64,000 nucleotides of DNA, from positions 24,924,001 to 24,988,000 of the forward strand of contig OZ316892.1 in the NCBI GenBank assembly GCA_973895155.1. Reading direction: 5' to 3'. A program made the position numbers and the translations under genes. Every line of letters starts with the position of its first letter. Position 1 is the stretch's first letter. The notes below the pieces were generated by a model. That model made no database searches. It saw only the letters and a list, made by a program, of their open reading frames with translations, and was not told the origin of the DNA. This stretch comes from Marsupella aquatica (taxonomy: Eukaryota; Marchantiophyta). Positions 35,414 to 47,461 of this stretch are shown in pieces.

Positions 35414-35457
35414 ACTTTGCTTAGGGATGCAGATCACTCTACTTAGGGATGCAGATC
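35414..35457. repeat. 22-bp tandem duplication in gag
   Basis: Two adjacent 22-base units (35414-35435, 35436-35457) share CTTAGGGATGCAGATC and differ at two positions. As 22 is not a multiple of three, the duplication shifts the gag frame by one and creates the stop at 35444. Removing one unit would restore continuity. Confidence 0.92.
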
Positions 35458-35935
35458 CCACATTAGCAGTTGTTTTTACACTTTCTGAGCGCATTGAGCT
35501 CAATATGGTGAATGAGAAGGTGATGACTTCCGGATTTGCCAAGGAAGCACCAAAGGCTGCATCTACATCCACACCACAACCTACTGCACGGAAGAGCTAT
35601 AGGGAGAAGCCTACTGCACGAGAGTCTACCAGCCAGAGACCTGTGCCCTCTCATGCTAGACAGCAGTCAGGATGTTGGACCTGTGGTGGGGATCATGCAC
35701 AAAGATATTGCCCAGATCATAGAGGATCAGGGGGAGCATCAGCGCCTGATCAGCGACAGTGTGATCACTGTGGAGCTCCTGGACACACCAAGGATAGGTG
35801 TTTCTCACTCCATCCTGAGTTACGGAGAGGAGGATCCTGTACACATGATCAGGGAAGAGGAGGAGGAGGTAGAGGCGGTGGATGTGGTCGTGGCATGCCA
35901 CATGCAGGGAGACAGGGAGGTGACGATGCCCCTGC

Positions 35936-35940
35936 TGTAA
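35936..35940. repeat. Target-site duplication TGTAA (left of solo LTR)
   Basis: Identical to 38439-38443. Five-base duplications are standard for LTR-retrotransposon integrases. Confidence 0.85.
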
Positions 35941-38438
35941 TGTGAAAGGGCCCAAAACCGGGTGTACTTAGTGATGACTTATAATTGCATATATAAGTAG
36001 AAAGACAAGTAGGTGTAGTAAAAGTGTTTGGATTTTCAAATTTTTTATTTTTGTTAGTTCTAATAAATGGATGCGACAACCGGAGGCCGGAGTTGAGAGG
36101 GGTGTCGGGCAGTGATGTATGACAAGGGAACCATTGAGGGGGTACAAGGAGGCCACAAGGCAACCCGAGGACTTGGAGCCAAGGTGTGGGCACCTTGGAG
36201 GGGTGGGGGCTGGTCGGAGGCTCCACATAAGGCGCAAAACAGGAAGAATGACCAAAATATAGAAAACATTGAAACTTAAAACAGACGTTGTTGCGCTAGT
36301 ACTATTCCAAACATTGTCATATTTGGATTCATTTTGAAGCCCTCAATGAGCCCCATGTGAAACTGAGGTTCTCTAGTTGATTTTAGGTCTATATCAAACA
36401 GTGACATCTCGAGGGACCTCAACGCCTGTAAAACAATAAACTAGGCAATCTTGGAGTAGTGATGGTGGGAGGGCCCTTAGAAGGAAGGGGTTCTCACACT
36501 TGTGTTCCCCTTCACCCTTTGTGTGGTCCTCACATGGTTTTTGTTCTCTTTCCCTTCCCCACTCCGTAGAGGGGCACTCTGTAGAAGAACACATCCGTAG
36601 AAGGGGCCCTCACACTTTCTTCCTTCCTTTCTTTCTCTATTCTCACTTGTGGGGTTTCCACCCATACCTAAACCCTAAACCCTTTCCCTCTTGTACTTGC
36701 TTTGAACGTGTGTACACACCCTGGTTGTACAAACATCAGATTTTCGACCATCTCAAAATCATGAGTCTATGGGCTTGTTGGAAATAGCTCGCCGAGCTGA
36801 ATCCAACAATGTGTCACACGGCCGAAACGGAGCTAAGACGGGGAAGATACGACAAATCGCATTTTTTTAGAATACGAGGGTTTTGAGGCCGTACGGACGT
36901 CTGTACGGAAGGAGGTCCCGGCTTTGCAAGGGAAGGAGGAGGTAGTAGCACATACGGGGAAACCGTGACCCGTGTTTTGCAAAGCCGGGGGAAACGTGTT
37001 GTACGGACGAAACGAAGGGAGACGGTGCCCCGTAAAAACTTAAACGATCATATTTTGGCCGTTTGACATCCGTTTTGTGCACCGTTTATGGAGCCATGAT
37101 CAGGAAGAGGAGGGCTCCTCAGATATGTTTTCAGGAATAAATTCTGAGAAAATTTCAGTTTCGACAATTATAGGGGCCCCCTCCTTTTACAACAAACCGG
37201 TGGTGGCGAACAGGAGGATCGGGGCTCAAGCCAAGGCACCGTGAGTGAGGAGGAGGAGGACTGATGAGGAGACCAACTCACGGGGCTCAAGCCAAGGCAC
37301 CGTGAGTGAGGAGGAGGAGGACTAGGGTAGCCGTACGGACCTATCGTACGACCTCTGGATTTTGAAACTTTTTGGAAGGGTGCACTCACGGGCTTGTTGG
37401 AAAGAGCTCGCGGAGCTGATTCCAACAAGAGGCAGCGCTCCTCAAACGGAGCCAGGATGAGTAAGTTAGGGCCCGGCGAAGTTGGTAAGTAAGTGATACT
37501 GAAACGGCCATAACTTGGTCATTTGGCGTCCGTTTCAAGAGCGGTTTTGTGATTCATGATCAGGGGGAGTAGGGCTACCCAGGGGTGAGCTCAGAGGTGC
37601 AATCGGAGTGGCACCTAGTTTCGGCAATTATGGGGTCCCTTGCATTTTTTGCGGTTCACGAAGTGATGTTGGGGTGCCGTCGAAGGCACCGTCGGTCCCA
37701 TTGTTAGATTAGGGTTTTAGGAGCATGTGTGTGCCGCATGCTTTAGGATTAGGGATTTTCTTGTGTGAAAGTTTATGCAGGGTTTTAGCGGCGCCGCTAG
37801 GGTGGCCGCCACCATGGTGATCCCGTGAGGGGTGCTTTGGTGTGTTTTTTTTAGTATTTAGGGGGAGAGCCTCGTAGTGAGGGGGGGAACTCAGTCTAGT
37901 GTTTGCTTAGGGAAGTTAGCTCATAGCTAGAAGAAGGAATCAAGCCAGAGTAGTGAGGTAGAGGTGTAGCACTTGCCCCAATGAGGCAGTAGTTGGGCAG
38001 ACGGCAGGAGGTCGGGTTGTCCTTGCAATGTGTTACGACGTTTTGCCAAAAGATATGGATTTGGTTTGATTCCTCAAGTTTTGGTGTGATGTTACCTTTT
38101 CTGGTTGACGATTGTGTTCTTTCCCCAAGAAGCGTCTAAGGAATCCTTGCACGGTTTGGTCAACCATGTGAGTAGGAGGGGTGGTGACAGCACTCCACCA
38201 ACGACCAGTAGGAGTGTGTGTGTGGCGTAGTCCATGGGACTTGATCAAAAGTAGAGTGGCTAGTCGGTAGACTTGATCAAAAATTACATTTCCGAGAGCG
38301 GAAATAAACATATTCATCCTACATGCAATAGAATTCTAATAGCATCCCTCCACATTCCCATCATACGATAACAAACAATTTTAGTATGAGTAAATACGTA
38401 TTTAATTGTCGTGTAAATCATTTGATAAGCAGGTGACA
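35941..38438. mobile_element. Solo LTR-like insertion, 2498 bp
   Basis: It begins TGTGAAAGGG and ends GGTGACA (TG...CA) and is flanked by the 5-bp duplication TGTAA. It interrupts gag between codons for Val and Thr, and the gag frame continues directly after it. No reverse transcriptase or gag is visible inside, so it is most simply a solo LTR left by recombination of a larger element. Internal repeats are present: a 55-bp-spaced doubled GCTCAAGCCAAGGCACCGTG at about 37226 and 37281, and two related blocks with CTTGTTGGAAA near 36774 and 37391. An alternative is a short non-autonomous TRIM/LARD-like element, but I see no second LTR. Confidence 0.8.
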
Positions 38439-38443
38439 TGTAA
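38439..38443. repeat. Target-site duplication TGTAA (right of solo LTR)
   Basis: Matches 35936-35940. Confidence 0.85.
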
Positions 38444-38711
38444 CCATAGATCCAAAGGATGCTAAGATTGCTCAATTGGAGCAACAGCTAGCTGCCATGG
38501 CTAGTTCCCAAGTGAGATCTACTTCTGGTGATGGGGCATCTACATCCTATGGACCTTCCACATCCCATGGTCCTTCCACATCTTATGGAGTTGATGGAGA
38601 CCTTACCACCATGGGATTCATGTGTGGCACTGCACATATTGATGCATCAGCAGCTTTGACACGTGGGGCAGCCAAAGCTCTTGAGCCCCAAGGAGTAGTT
38701 AGATCCACAAA
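38444..38711 (+). pseudogene. gypsy gag, continuation between the two insertions
   Basis: In the gag frame this reads IDPKDAKIAQLEQQLAAMAS, a coiled-coil-like start, then a low-complexity stretch built on repeated GPSTS/YGPSTS. It ends at the AAA target duplication of the CACTA element and continues at 56396 with GGCTSVDKASSV. Confidence 0.85.
38709..38711. repeat. Left target-site duplication of CACTA (AAA)
   Basis: AAA precedes CACTAG at 38712 and equals AAA at 56396-56398. Three-base duplications are the rule for CACTA elements, but AAA alone is weak; the continuing gag frame supports it. Confidence 0.8.
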
Positions 38712-38749
38712 CACTAGTAGAAAACAATGTATTTTATGACGGAAACAAT

Positions 38750-39440
38750 GACTATTAATCAAGTCTTTTTAACAAAATAATGACACAATCGTTCTCGTCT
38801 TTCCAGACGCGTCACAACGGACATTTTGGTCACGGTCCTTCTGGACATATGACACTAAAAACATGTGGTCATTTCATACTATCCTAAATGACGGTTTTTA
38901 TGATATGGTCATAAATGCTGAACGGTCCAAAATGACGACACAAATCACCATCGACGGTCAATTGTTGTTGACCGTCGACGGTCCCCGTACCCAATCACAC
39001 AACAACACGTGGCAATCAAAAAACAAATAACATTGGTCATTTTGGACTTGTCCAAAATGACGTACATTATATAACAAATCAAATAGTGACACATGGTTCA
39101 AAGAGGATTCACCATTTGGCAATATATTTGGGTCATTTTGGACGTGTCCAAAATGACTATGATATAAACAAGTCATATTAAGACACGTGGTTCAATTAGG
39201 AGGAGACACATAAAGATACCCATTAGTCATTAATGACATAAAGTGAGTCATAGTGGACTTGTTTATAATGACCATGAGAGCGGTCATTGTATATGTCATT
39301 CTTTGAATCATTTAGTCTATGTCTTTAATGACCAGAGTTGAGTCATATTGGTCACAAAGATAGTTGTGGATAATGACCATTACATCAGTCATTCTAGCCA
39401 GTCATTTAGGTGAAGTATTCAATGATTTGGAGAAATTCAA
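38750..39440. repeat. Left subterminal AATGAC-motif region of CACTA
   Basis: Numerous AATGAC, TGACC and their complements GTCATT/GGTCA in both orientations, often as GGTCATTTTGGAC with a mirrored TCCAAAATGAC. CACTA subterminal repeats bind the TNPA product and bring the ends together. A 10-bp-arm palindrome lies at 38952-38977. Confidence 0.85.
38952..38977. repeat. Perfect inverted repeat with 10-bp arms
   Basis: CGACGGTCAA, a six-base loop, then TTGACCGTCG. It lies within the left CACTA subterminal zone and could be a specific protein-binding or hairpin site. Confidence 0.85.
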
Positions 39441-39758
39441 ATTTAAGTGATCATGATAGATAAAACTTCATGTCATTCAAAAATCATACATTACAAAGCC
39501 ATTCAATAGATTTGCTGAATGAAAACCTAAAGAAACATTCCATATATATCACAAATCCAATTGACATTCATACAAGATACCTTCATAAGTCTCACACTAA
39601 CTATTGAACTCAATGCAAATTTATGAAACAAAATTACATTGGCATCAATAATATTAGATTGTCAATTGTTACAACCTGACATACCAATCACTCTGCATGT
39701 TTATAGAAAAACAGAGTTGATTCTATCATGTCTAGTGTTTCTTGACAGAGTGCTATTT

Positions 39759-42700
39759 CTATTGCTTTTTAAGCAATCTAGAGTTCCATAGGGCATTCAT
39801 CCCTTTCACATCAGATAATTTGGACTGTTTCTCCCCTGCATTGGCAAATGGCAATGCCACATCTACAAACACTTCAATCACACGCACTCGCAAGAAAGGG
39901 CTTTCAAAATCTGCACAATGAAACTTATCTTCTCCTGACAGCCCTGTCACCTCACCTTCTGCCACTATCATGGAATTGTCCACAATGCTCTTCATCTTCA
40001 CCAAATCTCCTCTTGCAAACTGTGAACAACACATTTTGTTAAAAATGCAATAAACAGAAATTGAAAGATAGAAGAACACTCAAATCAAACACACATTTAA
40101 ATTTGCAATGGGATTAGGAGACTGCATTGGTTTCTTTTGTGCAGGTGATGCATTTGCTGAAGATCCTTTCTTCCTTTTCTTCTGAGTGTCATCATGCTCA
40201 CTTGGAACAGGAGTTTCTTTTGGCAACTCAGATGATTCTGGGGTTACATCTAGTGTCAACTGAGTCGACTTATCCTCTGGCAACTGAAAGGCATCTGAAA
40301 TGGCTTCTTTGGGCAACTTAGATGGCAAAAGGTTCACTTCCAATTCAGTTTGCTTCACAGTACTGTTAGCTGTGTCAGTTGGTCTTCCCTGCGACACAGG
40401 AGGCTCCCCTAAAGATGCTGTCATAAAACACACACAAGAGAAATGCATAAACAAACATGTATACACCAGCAACATATAATCACACTAGAACATGCAAGAA
40501 CATTATAAACATACAATGACATATATACACCACAATAATTACATTGAATGGACAGTGAATAGATGATAGAGAATTTTACCTCCATTATCACCTGAAAAAG
40601 TAAGAGATCGTTTTCTACTACCTTCTTTGGTAGTTGTAGTCAACTTACTATGACTAGGAACAAATGTTGGAACTTGTGCATTACTGGAGTGATGTGCCAT
40701 CCATATAGTCATCATGTTTGTCAACTCCTTCACAGTGCCTTTCAACTCATCGACATCCAATTTGACAGCCCCAATGGCAGTGATATCTTCTTTTGAATGT
40801 GGGGTCTGTAAATGAACCACAAACCAACACAACATTCTCATTGTCAAACTAACAAACGACACAACACTCTATCAAATGGAAAATGATGTACAAATCAGAT
40901 TGGAATGGCAATACTCACAGCTGATCCATGTCTGTATCCTTGCCCCAGTAAGCTAGCACTTTTACCCTCCCCACTTGCCAATGACGGGCTCACCTTTGCT
41001 CCCAAAAAACTACCAGTCTGACCTTGTGCACTTGCCAATGATGGGCTCATTGTCACCTTTGGCAATGAACCCTGACTACCAAGGTTTTCTTTCAGGTCAG
41101 ATATACCTGGGCTTGATCCTCTCTTCTGCGTCTGTTCAAACACACAATGAATGAGAAACTCAGAGTCTGTTTTCATCAAGATTCACAAACAAGACATAAT
41201 TGATAGTGAAAATGATATAGACAGTTTACCATTCTCTTTGCTGCTGCAGCATGCCCTCCTCTACCAAAGTGACTGGTATCTTGCACTCGTGCTCTTTTAT
41301 CAGTCATTTGTTTACTCAAAGATATCAATGTTGGACTGGTGAAATGAGATACCAAAGCTGCCCATTTCTTTGGATCAACACCAGATGGCCCAGGTTTGGT
41401 TGGATCCTCATTGCAAACTTTCTTCCAGTAAACATGCATTTTATGGCGCTCTCTCTTCAATATGCCACGACAATGACTCTGGAATTTGTTGTCAATAAAT
41501 TCCCCACCCACATACTCCCACTTAGCTGCCATGTTCTTCCACACACTGGTTATATGAACTCATGGATGTTCAGTCCATTTTGGCTTTGATACATCAAAGA
41601 TTCTTAGTACATTGCCACGAAGTTCCTCCAGCCAGTACTGTTTGTTGAGATTAGAATCATCAATATCATTGTCATAAATCTGCATTTCACATGCAATGTC
41701 AATTCATAACTCTGGAATTTATGCATAGTCCAGGTTTTATACACACAATAACAGAGAGGATCTATGTCTAAATCTACATTCAAAAAAAGTACAATACTCA
41801 CTTTAATGTGTTTGGGCAAATCTCCCTGATTCCTTCGTACTTTGGCAGCATTATCAAACATCTTCTTAGCATGCCTTTGTTCCTTGCGCATCTCAGAGGC
41901 CCCGCCTGCAATGCACACACATGCTTTCACTCATAAAATATGTACATTGAAAAGTTGAGCAAATGCACTTGCATATGCATGACGAGCAGATTTGTATTAC
42001 CTGAAGATCCTCTGGAATGTAGTACGTCAGATTGACCTGATCTGCCTTCAGATGCTGATGGAACCACTAAACAAACACACACCACCAAGCACTTCAATGA
42101 ATTTTAGAAAAATGTAGAATATCAACTTCCAAACACACTGAAAAGGTATATCAGTACAATCCACTCACTTTCATATAACAGTCCAGTGTCTGGGTCTTTC
42201 CAACATCTCACCAGCCCACCTCCACCAGGCCCAGTCTTCTTAGGACCACGATTTTGTTTCTGTACCTACATCATGGACAACGTAGGCATATTAACAAATA
42301 CTTTGAAACAAGGACAAGGATTTAGGGTTTAGGATGATGAAGTTCAAGCATTACCTGCTGTTCACTCTCAGGTTCTGACCCTCCAATGTTAGAATCCTCA
42401 GTGTCATACCCAGCACTGGCATAGCCATCATCACCAGACTCTGCCATGTTCACCTTGGTAACTTGTGATAGTCTAGAGCTCCTCCTCTTTGGCAATGTTC
42501 CAGTTGAAGTACCTTTCACCAATGCAGGCTTTTCTCTCTGTCGTTGTACATGTGTGGTTGGGCCTCTAAGGAACAAAACAATCATCAACATACACCAAAT
42601 GCAGATCAAACATACATGCAAGCAGAATCTACAACACAGTAATAATGGTACTTATGTACAGGTTCCATACTAGTACGAGACCAATCTGGAATATGAAAAC

Positions 42701-42905
42701 AGAACATGAACCTGACAACTCCATATATCTACTGAATCAAATTTGCAACAGACATTTTAACACACACATCAGCATGCAGTCTGGCCCCAGTCCTAGATCA
42801 CGCATAATGCTGACATTATGCTCTATGTTTTGCTTTCGGGCCTCCTCATAAGCATTCACAGGATGTGACAACCCTTGCAATCGTCCTTTCACAGGCTGCA
42901 TTCAC
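39759..42905 (-). CDS. CACTA TNPA-like gene (plant En/Spm transposase family), multi-exon
   Basis: A chain of minus-strand exon-like blocks with plausible splice sites. Near 42860-42780 is NAYEEARKQNIEHNVSIMR, a typical CACTA first-gene block. Further on come a basic stretch with RRSSRLSQVTKV near 42500, then 41544-41230 with KMHVYWKKVCNEDP and VDPKKWAALVSHF. That last block matches the Ptta/En/Spm plant transposase domain and ends at a donor GTAAAC. Then come 41131-40921 (repeated SPSLAS units), 40810-40579 and 40413-40090. The final block, 40023-39759, has GDLVKMKSIVDN and GEVTG, resembling the TNP1/En-Spm C-terminal domain. TNPA proteins bind the subterminal repeats and regulate the element's promoter. 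Exon borders are approximate, and 5' exons could be missing. Confidence 0.72.
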
Positions 42906-42995
42906 CAACTGCACAAATGGGCAAAACATTAGTCTGATTTCATATATAGTCCATACATGTAGTCCATCTATGGACTTCACACACCTAAAACCTAT

Positions 42996-45900
42996 TCACT
43001 GCTTAGGCCTACCCTTTCTTGCAGATCCCTCTACATCTTTGCCTCGTTTGGGACCAGTACTTGGTCCTGGATTTGCTCTAGTCCTACAGGCTTTAGCCAA
43101 TTCAATGTGTAATTTGGCATTGTTTTCCATTGTAGCATGGAAATCAACATCTGTGTAATCACCTAACACCCTTGTGGACCTGGATTCTTTGTGGAGGATT
43201 GTTCTCCATGCTATCCCCTTCTCATTGGGGTGGAAGAAAACCTACTCCACTTGCTTTGGGAAAACGTAATCATTTTCTTGGACACACCTAGTTCTCTTTG
43301 GAAATTCACCTGCCAAAGACCAGACTCAGAATACCTCATACTGGCAGAGGATTTAGGAGTCCATGATGGATCTGCCCATTTCCCTTTGAAAAGAATCACC
43401 TCTTTCCTCAAGCTGCCGTAATTCAGTACTAAGATATCTATCAAGGCCCCTACATACTATACAGATTCTTCTCTAGTTGCGCCAGACCTGTCCACTCGCT
43501 TCTCAGTGAATGTCGAAGCCATCCCAGAATCAAAAGTGTTGAATGCACCAGAATCACAATCACTCAAACACCCCAAGGATGGAATAGTCCTCTAGTGATG
43601 CCCATAGGCTCTGCATGCCCTATACAGTCGTGCCTTCAAACTAGGTGGTGTGGAGTATGCAGATAGTAATGACCGCTCAGACTCTATCTCAAAATTATGG
43701 GTATTGACTAATGTTTGAAACCATTCCCTGAAAGGTGGCAGTTCTTGGCAGTCAAGGGGAAATTCCACGGGTTTTCTTCGATTGGCAGGCTTCCTCATCC
43801 ATTCCTTCCGGAAATCCACTCTTCGTTTGGTAACAGTCTCATTGGTAGCATCATATCTCCTACATGGCAACAACAACACTCAAGACATTAGTGCACAATC
43901 CACCATGAATATACAAACACAATGGGGCAGCATAATTATGATCCATATGGTACAGGGTTTACATACCTGTACCATGGAGCCACTGTCTCTTCATTCTCCA
44001 ATATATAATGATGCATGGCCATCATTTCAGACCAATTCAAAGTTATCTCCTTTGCAGCCCCTTCCAAGACAATGCCTGCAACGCCAGCATCCTCCTCCAA
44101 CTCCCAGGTTTGTTTTCCCTCTCCCTTAGCATCAATCATGTATTTAGAAAGGAATCCCAAAGACTCATCTAATACATAGCCTTCAGCCATAGAAGCCTCT
44201 GGACGTGCCTTGTTTCATACATAACCCTTCAATACCTTCAGGTTCCTCTCTATTGGGTACATCCATCTGCCTGTAACTGGGCCACACAAGTCTAATTCCT
44301 CCACTAGGTGAATCATTAAATGGGTCATGACATCAAAGAAGCTTGGTGGAAAAATGGATTTCCACAATGCAGAGAGTGAATGCAACATCCATCATCAAAT
44401 TCTCATACATTGAAGGGTCCCACACCTTCGTACAGATCTGGCGATAGATATTGCTCATCCCAGCTATGGCCAAGTGAACCCCTTCATCAAGTAATCCCAT
44501 TGTTGCCAGAGGGAGAATCTGTTGCATGAGTTGGTGGAAATCATGTGATTTCAACCCAGAGAGTTTCTTGGATTTTGTAACACACTTTGCCAAAGAACTT
44601 GAAAAACTAGTGGGCCCTTTCAAGGTCAATAACACCTCCAAGAACCTTGTTCTTTCCTTCTTGCTCAGGCAATATGGGGCTGGGGGCATCAACAATTTGT
44701 CATCGTTACGCTTGGGAGCTGGATTGGGTACAAGCCATAGGTGTTGGCGCACTTGTAAGAGCTTCAGGTCTTCTCGAACAGAAGGAGTGTCCTTGGTCCC
44801 AATGATAGTTTGCACAATGTTGTGTGCAAGATTCTTCTCACAGTGCATGGGATCTAGACAATGGTTAATGAGTAGTTTCTGCAGTGGACACACAATTCAG
44901 AAATTAGGGCATTGAATACAACAATTACAAAATCTGGGCTACAAGAAGTAAACACATTTCAAAGTCATATGAAGAGATTGCAGAAATTCATTGTAGTAGT
45001 ATGGAGTCTTATGTTCCAATAGGGCAACTTGTACAGACCAGTAGCCCTCTTCACTCCATGCACCTTTATGGGGCAGCTCTCATCCTCAACCTTGGTTCCT
45101 CCCTTCAAATATTCTGTTGTCTCGTCTCCCCACTTCTTTCTATCAGAGCTTGACATTCTACACGGTGCAGGTCGGCTCTCAATTGGACCATCAAAGTATT
45201 GTGCACTGTCTGGTCTACGAAAAAGATGCCTTGCTGCTAACCATCGACGGTGGCCACTGTACTCTAATTTCTGCAAGTGCTTAGAACCACGTGCCACACA
45301 TTTTGGCCCACAGATGACACATCCTTTGTATCCAACATGTTGTTGTCCAGATATTAAACCATATGCAAGGTAATCATTGATTGTCCACAATAGCACAGCC
45401 CTTAGGTTGAAGTGTTGAGACAATCCTGGGCGTGGCAATTTGTCAAAGTAGGGCACTCCTTTCGTCCACAACAGCTCCAGCTCCTCATAGAATGGGCCCA
45501 ATATTATGTCCAGCTGTTCCTCTGTTACTGAATCAGGTCCTGGAATCAGCATAGCTAGCATGACAAAGAACTTCTTGGTGGTAAGCCAAGGAGGTAAATT
45601 GTAATTCAACAGCAAGATTGGCCAGGTAGACCAAGCTGTGGAATTATTCCCAAAGAGATTCACCCCATCAAGTGCCAACCCAAATCGCACATTCCTTGGT
45701 TCAGCTGCAAATTTCTTATCAATATTTGTATCCACATGCTTCCAAGCCTTGGAATCTGCTGCGCGCCGAACCATGTTGTCTGTGCTTCTATTCTCATGAT
45801 GCCAAGTCATGAGTTTAGATGTACCAGCAGTGGCATACAATCTCTTCAACCTGGGAATTATAGGGAAATACCGCACCGCCTTCCTTGCCTGTAATGAATT

Positions 45901-46872
45901 CCCCACTCTCTTCATCTTCGGCTGCTGACACACTGAACAGTTTTCTAACTTGGCAGACTCACCCCTAAAGAGCATGCAACCTTTCTCATAGACAGGGATT
46001 CTCTCATAATCCAAGCCAAGCTTTCTCAATAGCTGCTTTGCAGCATATAAGTTCTTGGGCAGATTATGCTCTGCAGGCATACCATGCTCCCCCATCAAAG
46101 CCAACAATGCATTCACTCCTTTGTTTGAGAATCCATGGCCATGACAGATGTTCAATAGAAGCAACATGAATGACACAACATCTATTTTGCTGCCTGGGAA
46201 CAAAGGTTGCATTGCTTCATCTAAAGATAACTGTGCAGGATCAGTCTCCACTAGAGTTTGGGAGGTTTCAAGGGGCTGTATAGGATGGGCACCTCCTTCA
46301 CTCTCATCATCCCCAAGTACAGAATCCAAGTCAAAATGGTCCTGATCATCTAGTTCATGCTCAGGGGATTCTTCATTGTTTCTCAGCAACGTTTCTTCAA
46401 GTAGAGCCCTGACATGTTCTTCAACATGACCTATAGTTGGATGTTCTTGAACATCCACAGTTGGATACTCTGGAACATCTGGAAACAAATGTTCTTCAAC
46501 ATCTACAGTTAGCTGTTGTGCACAGGTTGCCTGCTGAAGGTTAGCTAACCTCAATGCCTCAGGGCCATGTTGTGACATGTAGTCAGCACCCCACTCTTCA
46601 TCAGAAGAGTCCTGTCCCTCTCCCACCCACACTCGATATGCAGGGTACCGACCATGTTTAATAAGGTGCAGTCTAGCAGTATTCCGATTAGTCCTATAAT
46701 TCCCTTTGCAGTTCACACAAGGGCAGTACATCTTATGGTCCCCACTCTTGTGGCAGGCCTTCTGTTCTCGAACCCACAAAGCATCATCACGATGTTGTAC
46801 TCTAGCTGGATGGAAGAGCGGCAACTTTGGAGTTCTACCCACACCTAACCTATTCTGTGGCAATTGTGCCAT
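42996..46872 (-). CDS. CACTA TNPD-like transposase (tnp2 family)
   Basis: The first open stretch, 46872-44965, encodes 635 residues. It begins with the transposase-associated zinc region (YCPCVNCKG, then LHLIKHGRYPAYRVWVGEG). The tnp2 core follows: MVRRAADSKAWKHVD, NVRFGLALDGVNLFGN, GCVICGPKC and HGVKRATGLYKLPYW. After a gap at about 44894-44990, the 44893-44333 block continues with LINHCLDPMHCEKN and KSHDFHQLMQQILPLA. Then come DUF4218-like GRWMYPIERNLKVLKGYV, AEGYVLDESLGFLSKY at 44190, and a DUF4216-like block near 43440-43250 (ILFKGKWAD). The last block ends ...RKGRPKQ at 42996. TNPD cuts at the termini. The join near 44.9-45.0 kb and at 44.2 kb is an intron or a frameshift; I could not decide. 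Confidence 0.85.
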
Positions 46873-47461
46873 GCTAGCTTGATTGAAATTATATTCAAAC
46901 TCTGATTTTCAAACTCAATTAGTGTGACATGCATACAAAATTGGGCCTACCGTCACAGTTGTACAACTGATGCCAACCACTGTCCAATTGCTCAAACCCA
47001 TAGAGCCTAGTTTCTCAAATCCACTGTAGTGGGGCACCTTCTCCTTCTTGCATACAAATAGAGCATCACAGACAGTGTCATCAGAATGATACTATGAACG
47101 TAAATCTCTGTGCCTTCATCATTTCCAGTATTTATGAATGTGAGCGGACAGGTATGGAATGAGTGACGTTTGTGACACTAGTGAAAAATTTACAAGTGAA
47201 GTTTAGACATCAACAGTGACAGGTCTCACATTCAAAGCACATGCATGAAAATCGGAATCCTACCCTGGTTCCAGATAGTAAAGTTGATTTCTCAAAATTA
47301 ATTGCCTCAATCCGCAATGCACTGTCGTAGAGTGTGTATACATGAGGAGTTCATCAAACTGCATATAAATAGTCCACATGTTTTAGCACTCTGAAAATTG
47401 TTTAAGTCCATGTGAAACCATCAAAACATCTATCTCAAGTTTGTGTTCTATCCAGCCTCAA

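Larger units (their letters stand above)
34556..35940 (+). pseudogene. gypsy gag, first part (capsid and zinc knuckles), frameshifted
   Basis: The frame opens after a TAG at 34541 and has no early ATG; the first is at about 34748, so the true start is uncertain. The capsid-like region includes DLDDFIQEFDTWCDMQTL and LKGLQEFQRKTGESLREAYT, typical of plant gag (retrotrans_gag). A 22-bp tandem duplication at 35414-35457 shifts the frame. Beyond it come two zinc knuckles: CWTCGGDHAQRYC (CX2CX3HX4C) and CDHCGAPGHTKDRC (CX2CX4HX4C), for RNA binding in the particle. The frame stops at the LTR insertion at 35941 and resumes at 38444. Confidence 0.88.
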
